From Pseudomonadota bacterium (GTDB lineage Bacteria > Desulfobacterota > Desulfobacteria > Desulfobacterales > RPRI01), in contig JAHITX010000079.1 of NCBI GenBank assembly GCA_018817425.1, forward strand, positions 1 to 64,000: a stretch of 64,000 nucleotides of DNA. Direction: 5' to 3'. The position numbers were made by a program, and so were the translations under genes. The notes under the pieces are model-generated. The model saw only the letters and a list, made by a program, of their open reading frames with translations, did no database searches and was not told the origin of the DNA. Shown here piece by piece: positions 9,089 to 18,245 of the stretch; within the stretch, counting starts at the first letter, position 1; each line of letters opens with the position of its first letter.

Positions 9089-9976
9089 TTATTGATTTGA
9101 AATCGGCAGGTGGGTTTCTTCTTGTCCCTCATGTCTCATTTGGCATATTTGTTCGGATACAAGTCCCATCATGAAGATAATGATTGAACTCATTAAAAGA
9201 AGAGCGCTCATATTCGTAAACCTATTATGAACCGATAAAGTATATATGGAATTTGACAATCCAAGCAGAAAAATAACAAAACTTACAGGAAGAAAAATTC
9301 TTAACGGAGAATAAAGAGTGCAAATTTTTGCTATGATCATAAAAAACCTGACCCCGTCTTTATAAAACTTAATACTGCTTTTACCTGTTTTTCTTTCCTT
9401 TATTTCTATAGGAACATATTTAACCGCCCAGCCGCTTCTTAAAACGCTTAAGGTAAGAGTTGTCGGATACGAGTAGGTATTTGGAATAAGATTTAAAAAG
9501 TTTCTTGCTATCTTTGATTTTATAGCCCGGAACCCTGATGTGAGATCTTTAATATAAAATTTTGCTACATAAGAGGCCAGCCAGTTATAAAAACTGTTTC
9601 CTATAGCTCTTCCAAAAGATGCATGATTTTTTATGTTTCTTGCACCAACCACCATGTCATAATCCGGCATATATTTTACTAAGACTGCTATATCCGCCGG
9701 GTCATGCTGTCCGTCACCATCCATAAATACTAATATATCTCCTGATGCTACCCTCATTCCGCTTTTGATGGCTGCACCATTGCCAATATTATAAGGATGG
9801 CTGTAAACAATAGCACCGGCTTTTTCGGCAAGTTGTGCGCTATTATCAGTTGAACCATCATTAATAACGATAACTTCATAATCAGGATAAAGATCTTGTA
9901 TCTTATTGATAAGACCTACTATTATTTCCGCTTCATTAAAAACCGGTACTATGACTGAAACTTTGTTTGGGTGCAT
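9089..9976 (-). CDS. family 2 glycosyltransferase (DPM1/ArnC-like)
   Basis: Inner-membrane polyisoprenyl-phosphate sugar transferase. The N-terminal GT-A domain has VIVPVFNEAE near residue 8, VINDGSTDNS near residue 37, and the metal-binding DGDGQHDP near residue 86. The C-terminus has two transmembrane helices (about residues 225-280). The family moves a sugar from a nucleotide donor to a polyprenyl phosphate, which then feeds GT-C enzymes. Such an enzyme (10162-11883) is the next gene upstream on the same strand, so the pair plausibly supplies lipid-linked sugar for surface or pilin glycosylation. Substrate is not deducible. Confidence 0.88.
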   Translation of the reverse strand: MHPNKVSVIVPVFNEAEIIVGLINKIQDLYPDYEVIVINDGSTDNSAQLAEKAGAIVYSHPYNIGNGAAIKSGMRVASGDILVFMDGDGQHDPADIAVLVKYMPDYDMVVGARNIKNHASFGRAIGNSFYNWLASYVAKFYIKDLTSGFRAIKSKIARNFLNLIPNTYSYPTTLTLSVLRSGWAVKYVPIEIKERKTGKSSIKFYKDGVRFFMIIAKICTLYSPLRIFLPVSFVIFLLGLSNSIYTLSVHNRFTNMSALLLMSSIIIFMMGLVSEQICQMRHEGQEETHLPISNQ

Positions 9977-10161
9977 TATTTTATATCCTGTAAAAGTTTA
10001 GTAAGTAGCTTGAATTTGAATATAATGCCTTAAATTTATGAAAATATCAAATACTTTACCATACTTATTACAGCAAACCAACTTAAAGGAAATAAACGTA
10101 CAAGGTGGTAATTTGTAAATTTGGACAATAGGGCAGATAAACAGAGAGATCTATTGTACGA

Positions 10162-11883
10162 TTAAGGTGTTAACTCAAACAGCCCATACCCGCTTTTAGA
10201 AAATACAAGCGCTGTGTTTTCATTAAAAAACTTTTCTATCAATACCTTTTCTCTATCACTAAAATTGTTATTTAACCACCAGTTAAAAAGATTGTACCCT
10301 ATAAGAAGATGGGTTATTCTTTTTTTCTTCATATCATATATTATCCCATCCGAAGATTTGACAGAACTTTTTAAAAGATTCTCACCAAATATTACATTCT
10401 TGTTGCTGTAATAGCGGCGATTACCTAAAAACAGGCATAGAATTTTTGCGTTATTTGGAAGATTATTGTTTGCGTATTTAAATGCCGGATATTCCGAACA
10501 GTAACGTTCAATATATTCATCCCGGCTTACTTTTCCGCTTAAATATCCAAATGGTTTTACATAATCAAACTGTTTGATGATATATAGTACATTGCTGAAA
10601 ACAATTACACCTATAAAGACAATAAGGCAATATTGGTATATTCTTCTTGAGAAAAAAGAGAAACGGGTGCTTAAAGATAAAAATATATTATGAAGTCCCA
10701 TGGCTGATAGTATAATAAGAGGCGGAATAACAGGAGCAATATATCTTATTCTCATGTCGATTTTAAAAAAAGCAAACAGAATATATAAAATTGAAAAAGA
10801 AAGAAGCATTGTTTTTTCAATTTTTATTGATTTATCGTCTTTCTTAAAAGCTATGAATGCAAAAAAAGGTAATATCAATAAAAACGGAGATAATTTTCCA
10901 TCAAAATGTATTGGCTCTCCGTCTTCTCCTTCAAAAAATATTCTTAAAGGAATAAGAAGTATTTTTGTTAATGATTCATGATATATTACTTTCCTTGTTG
11001 CAAAATGGCTCCATTTCTTGCTTTTGATTTTATTTTTTTCTTTATTAAGTAAATTATTATTATATGGTTTTTGTATAATTGGTTTTGTATCAAGCTTTTT
11101 AAAAAAATTATTATAAAGCGGATATACAGGATTTTTTGTCCAGATGTAATTTCTTGCCATCCAGGGTGAAAAAACCAGAAGAGAAACAATAATAAATATA
11201 ATGCCAAAATACATTACTTTAAAGGATTTGGCTGATTCCGGTTTGTTTTCACCGTGATCGTAAGTTCTTATATATGCAAAGACAACAAATACGGATAAGA
11301 GGAAAAAAACAATAATGGCATTATATTTTGTACCAAGAGCAAGTCCGCAAAAAAGCGCTGAAACAATGAGATGTTTAATCCTGAAATCAGATTCAATCCA
11401 CTTAAATAGAAATATTATTGATGCTGTTGAAAAAAAGATAAGTCCTAAATCAACATAAGCAGTTATTGAAAGCTTTACAATTACAGGAATAGATAAAAAG
11501 AAGATAGCTCCAAAAAGCGCATAGGTCTTATTAATGCGTTTTTTTAAATATCTGTAAATAAGTAATGCCGTAAGCAATCCGAAGATAAAATGGATATATT
11601 TTGGAGCGATATCATTTCCAAAATAAAGAGGGATAAGATATAAGAGATCAAGATTCATTGGATAATATGAAAATTTCAGTGATGGAATTTCATATATACT
11701 GCCATGATTTAAATAAAGTTTTGGAACAGCGAGATGATGAGTCAGAGCATCTCTGCTCACGGGTGGAACCGATGAAAGTATTAATATAGCGATAATAATA
11801 GCAGCCGCAAATACTGCAAGTATGATATTTGCAGTTAAGAATGAAGGTGCAATTTCTTTATTATGTAATTCGCTATAATGCAT
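10162..11883 (-). CDS. GT-C membrane glycosyltransferase (ArnT/PMT-like)
   Basis: A 573-residue polytopic membrane protein with about ten or more hydrophobic helices and a C-terminal non-membrane domain of ~120 residues. The first periplasmic loop has the acidic SRDALTHHLAVPKLY segment (about residues 43-57) in the place where ArnT and PMT enzymes carry their catalytic Asp. These enzymes use lipid-linked sugars and modify proteins or lipid A on the outer side of the inner membrane. It follows the VKOR-DsbA gene by 32 bp on the same strand. Substrate and acceptor are unknown. Confidence 0.75.
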   Translation of the reverse strand: MHYSELHNKEIAPSFLTANIILAVFAAAIIIAILILSSVPPVSRDALTHHLAVPKLYLNHGSIYEIPSLKFSYYPMNLDLLYLIPLYFGNDIAPKYIHFIFGLLTALLIYRYLKKRINKTYALFGAIFFLSIPVIVKLSITAYVDLGLIFFSTASIIFLFKWIESDFRIKHLIVSALFCGLALGTKYNAIIVFFLLSVFVVFAYIRTYDHGENKPESAKSFKVMYFGIIFIIVSLLVFSPWMARNYIWTKNPVYPLYNNFFKKLDTKPIIQKPYNNNLLNKEKNKIKSKKWSHFATRKVIYHESLTKILLIPLRIFFEGEDGEPIHFDGKLSPFLLILPFFAFIAFKKDDKSIKIEKTMLLSFSILYILFAFFKIDMRIRYIAPVIPPLIILSAMGLHNIFLSLSTRFSFFSRRIYQYCLIVFIGVIVFSNVLYIIKQFDYVKPFGYLSGKVSRDEYIERYCSEYPAFKYANNNLPNNAKILCLFLGNRRYYSNKNVIFGENLLKSSVKSSDGIIYDMKKKRITHLLIGYNLFNWWLNNNFSDREKVLIEKFFNENTALVFSKSGYGLFELTP

Positions 11884-11914
11884 AACAGTCCATCATTTAA
11901 GTACCTTATTTGGT

Positions 11915-13126
11915 TTACTTTATATATTTTACTAAAATATCCGCCGGAATCTCGCCAAGATATAGTTTGCCGTTAATGACATATGCCGGAGTTCCTGTAA
12001 TTCCAAGCTTTAAACCATCTTTGATATCAAGCCAGAGAGTACGCCTTATTTGATTATCATATTTTGCTGCTGCAAGCTCTTTTGAATCCAGACCGGTTGT
12101 TTCGGCAAGTTTATAAAGATCAATTTGCTTTTCTTTCTTATTGACATTGAACAACGCATCATTCATTTCCCAGAAATTTCCTTTTGATGCTGCATATATT
12201 GAAAGAATAGCCATGTCACCTGACCCTATATGAAAAGGTTCTTTTACCAGTGGATTGTAGTTGTTGTCCATCGGATAGTTTTTATGGATGAGTCTTATTT
12301 TATCCGAATTTTTTTCTACGATACGACGAAGGAAAAAATGCATTTTATTGCATTGGAAACACAGATAATCAGTGTACTCTGTTATTATAAGTTCCGGGTT
12401 TTGTGAGGCTCCGATCCATGGGTGACCGTCTTTTGTTATTCCTTTTGAAACATTTGCAGAAAGAGGAGGGGGAATAAGATTCCAGTAAGTTGGGAAAAAC
12501 ATATAAACTGAAACAACAAGTGCTGTAAAAGGAACAAATAAAGATAAAAATATTTTTTTCTTTTTTGCAATTAACAGAAAATCCCGCTTAATCCCGTTAA
12601 CAATTCTTTCTTTTTTCCCGAACCTTCTGATTATAAGCCACGAATAATAAACTAGTAAAAAATTTATTCCATAGCTTATTATACACATTATGCAATAGCT
12701 ATGAATATAGACTGTCGAAATCACAGCAAGGATAATACTAATAATACTATACAAAATAGATACAGCAAAAAACAGATGCCAGATACGCTTTTTTTCTGCA
12801 TCAAAATGATGTGCAAAGGGCAAAAGTAATATGCAAAAGCAATAACTGAAGATTCCCCATACGGCAACAGGCATGCCTAGTAATACTGAATAAGGACTCT
12901 GTGAAACAGTATCACAATTAATTGCTTTAGATATTGCACAAAAACTTTCATATCCTATATCCGTATAAACAAGATAATGATGCCACGCAAGATAAACGGA
13001 ATCGAAAATACCTGCAAGTAATAAAAAAGCTATAATCCAGAAGTAAATGTAAAATGGTAAAGATTTTATTTCGGGTGTTTTTGAAAAATCAGAGTTTTGA
13101 GGATGTCTGTTTTTTGTGAGATACAT
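11915..13126 (-). CDS. VKOR-DsbA fusion (disulfide bond formation protein)
   Basis: A single-chain oxidase plus carrier for periplasmic disulfide bonds. The N-terminal ~180 residues are a four-helix VKOR domain with the loop cysteines (ESFCAISKAINCD) and the quinone-side CxxC in YCIMC. After a linker and a further transmembrane helix (about residues 190-215) comes a DsbA-type thioredoxin domain with active site CFQC and the cis-Pro loop GITGTPAYVI. The 403 residues fit such fusions. It would replace separate DsbA and DsbB, and pilin or other cysteine-bearing exported proteins nearby could be clients (the adjacent pilin has two cysteines). Confidence 0.9.
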   Translation of the reverse strand: MYLTKNRHPQNSDFSKTPEIKSLPFYIYFWIIAFLLLAGIFDSVYLAWHHYLVYTDIGYESFCAISKAINCDTVSQSPYSVLLGMPVAVWGIFSYCFCILLLPFAHHFDAEKKRIWHLFFAVSILYSIISIILAVISTVYIHSYCIMCIISYGINFLLVYYSWLIIRRFGKKERIVNGIKRDFLLIAKKKKIFLSLFVPFTALVVSVYMFFPTYWNLIPPPLSANVSKGITKDGHPWIGASQNPELIITEYTDYLCFQCNKMHFFLRRIVEKNSDKIRLIHKNYPMDNNYNPLVKEPFHIGSGDMAILSIYAASKGNFWEMNDALFNVNKKEKQIDLYKLAETTGLDSKELAAAKYDNQIRRTLWLDIKDGLKLGITGTPAYVINGKLYLGEIPADILVKYIK

Positions 13127-13210
13127 TTTAATAACCTACACTAAATTAAAATCTACAGTTGAAGATTACATTAATCTATAATCCTGACTTAATATATATA
13201 AAATTTAATT

Positions 13211-15139
13211 TTATTGGGATTGGTTTGTTTTTCGGTTCAAAAGCAAGTCAAGATTAGTTTTTGCAGCCTCGTCATCAGGATTTATGCGCAAAGCTTCTTT
13301 GAAAAGAATGGCCGCTTCATCAAATTTGCCAATTTTTGTAAGCACAGAGCCAAGTCCATTGAATGCCTTTGTATGCTGAGAATCCAGTTGAATGGCTTTT
13401 TGATAATATTCGGCGGCTTTTTTAAAGTCTCCTCTTATTAAAAATAAGTTGCCCATATTGTTATATACATCGGCCGATTTAGGATTTGACGCCAATGCTT
13501 TGCTATAATGCTCTGCTGCCTCTTCATACTTTCCTAATAAAATCAGGGCTCGGCCTAAATAGAAATGCGCATAAAAATGATCAGGTTTAATAGAAAGAAC
13601 TTTCTTGTAATGGGCGATTGCCTCATTAGCTTTACCAAGACTAAACAATTCATAACCCAAATTCATACGAGCTGAAACATAATTTGGGTTTATGGCCAAT
13701 GCCATTTGATATTGTGTAATTGCTTCAAAAGGCTGGCCCTTCTCAGCAAGTGCAATACCTAAATTATTGTGCGGTCGCGACTTGTTGGGTGATTTGCTGG
13801 TGCTGTCCTGCCAAAACGTAATTGCATCTTTCCAGACATTATTTCTTTGATGTGACCAGACCGAAAAAATCAGCACTACACTCACTAAAAAAATATATGC
13901 CAGGCGTCCTGATTTCATTGCTCTGAATATCAAATATACCACTGCCAAGCTTATAAACATAGATGAGAGGTACAGGCGGTGTTCAAATATAATCTCAAGG
14001 CCAATAACAGAAGACTCAATCAACAAGTTTCCTATAAACCAAAATATGCCAAAAGAGAGAATTTTTTCTTTTTTGGCATATTTAATAGATAATAATAATA
14101 CACTCATAATCAATCCCATGGACAATAGGGTGGATATGGGATCAAGCAGCGATGACGAAATTGGGAAATCATGTTCCAGGCTGAGCCTGGAAGGATGGGG
14201 ATAGATCAGCAGGCCAACATAAAAAATCACAACCCTGAACTGAGTATATATTCGCTGTGTCATGGTAAAATCACGTTTGGCGTAAAAAGATAATATACGA
14301 TGAATCGGATTTTCACCTAAGTAAATAAAACTCAGCAATCCAATAAACAGAATAACTATTATAAATATCACTATATTGCGCCTTAGCCATGCAAAGCTAA
14401 GGTTTTGGAAAAAATACCACTCATAAAGCAAAATAAAAACCGGCAGCATGGCTGCAATCTCCTTTGACCCCATGGCCAAAAGTCCTGAAATCAGGCAGCC
14501 TGCAAAAAAGAGCCGGCAGTCTTTTTTATTGATTTGAGCTATACGCCCTTTTGCATAAAAGAAAACAGACAGTATGAAAAACATGGCAGCCAAGCTGGTC
14601 ATGCGCTGAACAATATATGTCACAGCCTGAGTGTGAACCGGGTGAACCATCCATAAAAGCGAAGCCATAAACGGAACCCAGTTTATTGAAACGGAACCGG
14701 TTTGTCCGGGATTATAAATGTGATTGCTCACTTGTTGTTTTGTCAGGACAGAATCTGTATTTGACTTCATGCATTCTATAGGATCTTCTCTTGCAGAAAG
14801 GATTATGGTAATTCTGAATAGATAGAACAGAACAATTGCTGTCATCAAATGAATGGAAATATTAACTAAGTGATATCCCCATACCTGATAACCTCCCAAA
14901 TAATAATTAAGGGCAAAACTGATATTGGCTACAGGACGCGTGGGAAGGTTGCTCTTGAACGCTGCATCTGATAGGTTTTGAAAAGATAGTTCATTTAAGC
15001 GAATAAAGGAATTATTGACGATATTATCTTTATCATCAAAAACAAAAGGAGAATGAAGAGTGTTCGAATACACAATCGTGTTAATGACCAGTAAGCCCAG
15101 GCATACAATCCAACTGTGCCAATATTTATTTCTTCGCAT
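13211..15139 (-). CDS. GT-C-like membrane protein with C-terminal TPR repeats
   Basis: A 642-residue protein with about 10-12 transmembrane helices in the first 440 residues and five to six tetratricopeptide repeats after residue 465 (AEKGQPFEAITQYQMALAI, then SLGKANEAIAHYKK, LLGKYEEAAEHYSK, IRGDFKKAAEYYQK, KIGKFDEAAILFKE). The first loop has the FVFDDKDNIVNN acidic motif that is typical of TMTC-like O-mannosyltransferase relatives. It lies 167 bp downstream of pilA on the same strand. Bacterial proteins of this layout often sit with pilin genes and may glycosylate pilin, but that is inference here. Confidence 0.8.
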   Translation of the reverse strand: MRRNKYWHSWIVCLGLLVINTIVYSNTLHSPFVFDDKDNIVNNSFIRLNELSFQNLSDAAFKSNLPTRPVANISFALNYYLGGYQVWGYHLVNISIHLMTAIVLFYLFRITIILSAREDPIECMKSNTDSVLTKQQVSNHIYNPGQTGSVSINWVPFMASLLWMVHPVHTQAVTYIVQRMTSLAAMFFILSVFFYAKGRIAQINKKDCRLFFAGCLISGLLAMGSKEIAAMLPVFILLYEWYFFQNLSFAWLRRNIVIFIIVILFIGLLSFIYLGENPIHRILSFYAKRDFTMTQRIYTQFRVVIFYVGLLIYPHPSRLSLEHDFPISSSLLDPISTLLSMGLIMSVLLLSIKYAKKEKILSFGIFWFIGNLLIESSVIGLEIIFEHRLYLSSMFISLAVVYLIFRAMKSGRLAYIFLVSVVLIFSVWSHQRNNVWKDAITFWQDSTSKSPNKSRPHNNLGIALAEKGQPFEAITQYQMALAINPNYVSARMNLGYELFSLGKANEAIAHYKKVLSIKPDHFYAHFYLGRALILLGKYEEAAEHYSKALASNPKSADVYNNMGNLFLIRGDFKKAAEYYQKAIQLDSQHTKAFNGLGSVLTKIGKFDEAAILFKEALRINPDDEAAKTNLDLLLNRKTNQSQ

Positions 15140-15248
15140 CTTTGTTCATCTGTCCTGAAAATCGGGCTGGGGCTACTTCAGCAAAGGGGATTTGCTTTAA
15201 TTTCGGTTTAATGTTCCACGTAATAGTCTTCTCCCTTTTTTGTTAGCC

Positions 15249-15281
15249 AAAAAAAAGGGAGAAGACCTCTGATCTTCTCCC
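15249..15281 (-). terminator. rho-independent terminator of pilA
   Basis: On the minus strand, GGGAGAAGA, a 7-base loop, TCTTCTCCC, then a run of eight T. It starts 26 bp after the pilin stop. A third arm of the same sequence (GTCTTCTCCC, about 15,223-15,232 on the plus strand) follows, so an alternative hairpin can also form. Confidence 0.85.
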
Positions 15282-15306
15282 TCCGGGGAATTTTTGAAAA
15301 ACAAAT

Positions 15307-15663
15307 TTATAAGGTCTTAGAAGTAGTATCAAATCTCGGGCATCTGCCAGATGTGTCTGTTACCGTAACTTTATAAGAGTTGGTTCCAACTGTTGAAATA
15401 TCAAAAGTGTTACTATTGCTCAATGTAAGAGTAACTATCCCAACAGAGGAGTTACTAACAGTCTGATTGTCCGGGTTAGAGAAGTAATCGGCAATTGCGC
15501 CCATGACGGTCTGAACATCAGACTCGGCTCCGGAGCAGTATGCTTTGTCCCTGTATGAGATAAAGTTAGGGATGGCTATTGCTGCCAGAATACCGATAAT
15601 TGCGATAACGATCATAAGTTCGATAAGTGTAAAACCTTTTTTGCCTCTTAATTTTTGAATCAT
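15307..15663 (-). CDS. pilA: type IV pilin major subunit, short form
   Basis: Structural subunit of type IV pili. The short leader ([10 protein letters not shown]) is cut by prepilin peptidase before [22 protein letters not shown], with the conserved Glu5 of the mature chain. The product is only 118 residues, and the globular domain has two cysteines (CSGAESD and GRCPRF) in position for a C-terminal disulfide loop. A strong AGGAGA ribosome site precedes the ATG. Upstream is a sigma-54 promoter (15,828-15,844), as expected for PilS/PilR control, and downstream is a strong terminator, so it is a single-gene unit. The exact role (twitching, DNA uptake, electron transfer) cannot be read from the sequence. 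Confidence 0.92.
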   Translation of the reverse strand: MIQKLRGKKGFTLIELMIVIAIIGILAAIAIPNFISYRDKAYCSGAESDVQTVMGAIADYFSNPDNQTVSNSSVGIVTLTLSNSNTFDISTVGTNSYKVTVTDTSGRCPRFDTTSKTL

Positions 15664-15827
15664 TTTTCTGTCTCCTTTTTATTATGTTTTTAATTAAACT
15701 GACGTTGTTAATTTTTTAGAGTATAAAACCATTTTAATATTTTGATCTGCATACCCCCTTTATGTTTTTGTTAAAATAATTGAACCGAATGGTTTATTTA
15801 AATGATAAATATCTTGAATATGTGTAA

Positions 15828-15844
15828 AGCAAAGAACATACCAT
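15828..15844 (-). promoter_or_regulatory. sigma-54 promoter of pilA
   Basis: Read on the minus strand: TGGTATGTTCTTTGCTT. GG and GC are separated by exactly ten bases, and the flanks match TGGYAYR-N4-TTGCW. It lies about 165 bp upstream of the pilin ATG, giving a long 5' leader. Confidence 0.8.
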
Positions 15845-16205
15845 TGCTGTTGTTTTTTTCCTGGAAATTATAATAAGCTAATATTACTATAGAAATAATA
15901 CAATATTTAAGGATGAGATTTATTAGTTATAAGAATATTTGACAATTTTTGTTAAAATCAAAACAAAAATTGTCAGCAAGTGTATAGTACCTGAGAAGAA
16001 ATCACAAAAAAATAAAATATCAATTTATTGAGCCACTTTCAAGTTATAAACCCAGGAACTTATGAGCTGTTTTGACCGTAAACCGAAAACCGAAAACTGT
16101 CAACCGCTTTTCCTCCAGTGTAACCGCATTTAGGATTTATCTAACACTACAAAAGTAAACCAAGGGTAATCGATATTGGTATATATATCAGGAATACCAA
16201 TAGAT

Positions 16206-16328
16206 TCCCCCTTAGAAAAGGGGGATTAAGGGGGTTGTGTGTGCAACTATAACCCGCAAATAAACGCTTTATATAACAGCTTTAGGACAAAACAACCCCC
16301 TGGCCCCCTTTTAAGGGGAAATTTTGAG
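16206..16328. repeat. ~120-bp element with C/G-tract inverted ends
   Basis: The left end (TTCCCCCTTAGAAAAGG...AAGGGGGTTG) and the right end (CAACCCCCTGG...CTTTTAAGGGG) are inverted versions of each other around an AT-rich centre. It has no ORF and looks like a short dispersed palindromic repeat. Confidence 0.6.
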
Positions 16329-16344
16329 TAAGGGGCTTTCTTTA

Positions 16345-16486
16345 GAGCCAGTTTCAAAACGCCCCATTTTGGCCGATCTCTGCGTTGGGTTCAAATTTCA
16401 ATCCTCGAAATACTTAATGTATTCCTGTGGTTGAAATTTTCTCCCGCCTTGAGCTTGACCAAACTGAAACGTTTTGAAAGTGGCTC
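16345..16486 (+). repeat. MITE-like 142-bp repeat, copy 2
   Basis: Full-length copy running from GAGCCAGTTTCAAAACG to CGTTTTGAAAGTGGCTC. It is flanked by a direct repeat TTTA on both sides (16,341-16,344 and 16,487-16,490), which looks like a 4-bp target duplication. Confidence 0.88.
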
Positions 16487-16655
16487 TTTATTAAAAGAGA
16501 ATTTTTTGAGTGATGGAGGGTTTCACCATAAAAAGAGAATTCATGAGCAGTGGGCGCTCTTTATTTAGGAAAAAATTACAAGGATTTAACTTTATTAAAT
16601 TGGACTGAATATATTAATCCAAATGCGTTTACCCTGGCTTTTCTCCGCTTTTCCC

Positions 16656-16706
16656 CGTCAACCGTCAACCGTGAACCGTAAACCGCTTTTCCCCGTCAAC
16701 CGCTTT
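16656..16706. repeat. heptamer array (GTNAACC type)
   Basis: Degenerate tandem 7-mers of the form GTCAACC / GTGAACC / GTAAACC, broken by CGCTTTTCCCC. The same units recur at least ten times in the island, in this orientation upstream of PEP-CTERM units and in the opposite orientation (GGTTNAC) downstream of them. Confidence 0.8.
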
Positions 16707-17041
16707 TATGTCGGATTTCTTTACAATTTCAAAGCCACGTAATTCATGCTATAACTATTTAATTTATAATGAATAATGCTATACTTAATACCATCAAATT
16801 CCTTTTTAAGCCCAAAAAGCGTCGGGTTTCTTTACAAAAACAGCTAAAATACTATCTAACATATTATTATATATACAGTTCATGGTTTTTATGGTGCCTA
16901 TTACTTATAATACCTGAATATTGAACTTTTTCCATTTTCAACTTATAAGCTTTTTTAGTTTAACCTAAAACCGTGACCCCTTAAGACCCATATTCAATAT
17001 TCATTTATTTCAATAAACTTAAAAAGATATGAACTCATTTT

Positions 17042-17125
17042 AACCGTCAACTGTAAACCGTGAACCGCTTTTTAACCGTGAACCATGAACCTTTTTTAAC
17101 CGTAAACCGTGAACCGTAAACCGTT
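17042..17125. repeat. heptamer array upstream of PEP-CTERM gene 1
   Basis: Runs of ACCGTGA / ACCGTAA / ACCGTCA units broken by short T-rich spacers. It ends immediately before the upstream box at 17,134. Confidence 0.8.
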
Positions 17126-17133
17126 TTATTACC

Positions 17134-17154
17134 GTCGCTTTTCTTTACAATTTT
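17134..17154 (+). promoter_or_regulatory. conserved upstream box of PEP-CTERM unit 1
   Basis: GTCGCTTTTCTTTACAA, one of eight near-identical boxes in the island. It is about 160 bp upstream of the sigma-54 promoter, a fitting place for an enhancer-binding protein. I infer an activator site; the binding protein is not known from this window. Confidence 0.55.
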
Positions 17155-17290
17155 ATATCCCGAAAAATATTTAATTATATTTGCCCTACATAGCGATACA
17201 GGTACCGATATATTTATAAATTTATAATATATAGTATATTTAGTAAGATATAACAAATTATAAAAGTATATTAATTTCAAAATTATGAAT

Positions 17291-17308
17291 CAGGCACATT
17301 CTTTGCTT
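17291..17308 (+). promoter_or_regulatory. sigma-54 promoter of PEP-CTERM gene 1
   Basis: CAGGCACATTCTTTGCTT: GG and GC ten bases apart with good flanks (GGCAC and TTGCT). It lies about 55 bp upstream of the start codon. Confidence 0.82.
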
Positions 17309-17361
17309 ACAATGTATTACAAAAACGAAATCAATATAATTTCAACGATGGGGAGGAATAA

Positions 17362-18120
17362 ATGAAAAATCTGAAAATAATTTTAATTTTAGCAGTATTT
17401 TTGATTGTATCTATTTCAAGTGCATTTGCCGAAAACATTACTATTTTTGATAGCAACGTATATGGTAGTGCAAGTAGCTGGTATAATCGTGGAGATAACC
17501 CAGGTGAAGATCAGGAAGTAGAGTATTATTGTATTGGAACTCAGGCTTGGGATTTAGAAGGATTTTTTTTAAATGGTAATACCTTAAGTATGGTAGGTGG
17601 CTTTAATTTTGATGATGGAGTTTACGCAGGTGGTCGTACTTATAAGTCAGGCGATATCTTTATTGATATAAATGGATTAGATAATGGATATGAATATGCT
17701 ATTAAGTTAAACTTGGATAATAACTCTTCGGACTATTTGAAATATTATGTTTATACAATTGTTGCTGGAACTTTAAACGATGTTACGTATGTAACGACAT
17801 CCAATCCATGGACTTATACTCCAGTTGTGGGTGAATTAGTAACTGGGGCTGGGGGTGATTTCACTCTTGGCAAGAATACTAATTACACTATGGTCTACGA
17901 TTATTCAACGCTTACCGGTGGTACACACTATATATTAGACGGAATTGATTTATCTTTCCTTGGTGGGGGAACAACTTTTACATCACATTTTACTATGGAG
18001 TGCGGTAACGATAATCTTATGGGAAGTGGTACTACAGTTCCCGAACCAGCCACACTTCTCCTTCTCGGCTTCGGTCTGGTAGGACTTGCAGGTGCAGGCA
18101 GAAAGTTTAAGAAAGAGTAG
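17362..18120 (+). CDS. PEP-CTERM sorting domain protein 1
   Basis: Exported protein of 252 residues. The signal peptide covers residues 1-23 (AFA/E cut). The passenger is rich in Asp, Asn, Gly and Tyr and has no family I recognise. The C-terminus is a classic exosortase signal: VPEPATLLLL, a hydrophobic helix, and a basic end (RKFKKE). A strong ribosome site (GGGGAGGAA) precedes the ATG. The gene has its own sigma-54 promoter and upstream box, and is followed by a heptamer array and the shared terminator. The exosortase that would process it is not in the window. Confidence 0.92.
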   Translation: MKNLKIILILAVFLIVSISSAFAENITIFDSNVYGSASSWYNRGDNPGEDQEVEYYCIGTQAWDLEGFFLNGNTLSMVGGFNFDDGVYAGGRTYKSGDIFIDINGLDNGYEYAIKLNLDNNSSDYLKYYVYTIVAGTLNDVTYVTTSNPWTYTPVVGELVTGAGGDFTLGKNTNYTMVYDYSTLTGGTHYILDGIDLSFLGGGTTFTSHFTMECGNDNLMGSGTTVPEPATLLLLGFGLVGLAGAGRKFKKE

Positions 18121-18123
18121 AAA

Positions 18124-18172
18124 AGCGGTTCACGGTTCACGGTTCACGGTTGAAAAGCGGTTGACAGTTGAC
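18124..18172. repeat. heptamer array downstream of PEP-CTERM gene 1
   Basis: GGTTCAC three times, then GGTTGAA and GGTTGAC units. It starts within five bases of the stop codon and is in inverted orientation relative to the array upstream of the gene. Confidence 0.85.
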
Positions 18173-18204
18173 GATAAAAGAAAGCTAAGAAAATAATTTA
18201 ATAA

Positions 18205-18240
18205 CAAAAAGGCAGGGTCTAAACCGGCTCTGCTTTTTTT
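18205..18240 (+). terminator. cassette terminator, copy 1
   Basis: AAAAAGGCAGGGTC / GGCTCTGC hairpin followed by a T run. One base is missing in the 3' arm compared with the other copies. The same terminator and its AT-rich lead-in recur after each PEP-CTERM tail. Confidence 0.8.
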
Positions 18241-18245
18241 ATTTC

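Larger units (their letters stand above)
15850..17290. other. long gene-free repeat region between pilA and the first PEP-CTERM gene
   Basis: No convincing gene in about 1.4 kb. It holds a solo MITE end (GAGCCACTTTCAA near 16,030), heptamer arrays (16,074-16,110; 16,656-16,706; 17,042-17,125), an inverted-repeat element (16,206-16,328), a full MITE copy (16,345-16,486), and three copies of the upstream box GTCGGNTTTCTTTACA (16,710, 16,821 and 17,134). After the second box is a degenerate GG-N10 promoter-like site near 16,890, which suggests a decayed PEP-CTERM unit between 16,700 and 17,000. Confidence 0.6.

Noticed and set aside
16860-16930. GG-N10 site after the box at 16,821 as a further sigma-54 promoter
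   Set aside because: TGGTGCCTATTACTTA lacks the GC of the -12 element and no ORF follows. At best a decayed promoter.
17047-17280. 77-codon minus-strand ORF before PEP-CTERM gene 1
   Set aside because: Its second half is translated heptamer repeat (KKGSWFTVKKRFTVYS) and the rest is AT-rich spacer that includes the upstream box. No ribosome site.
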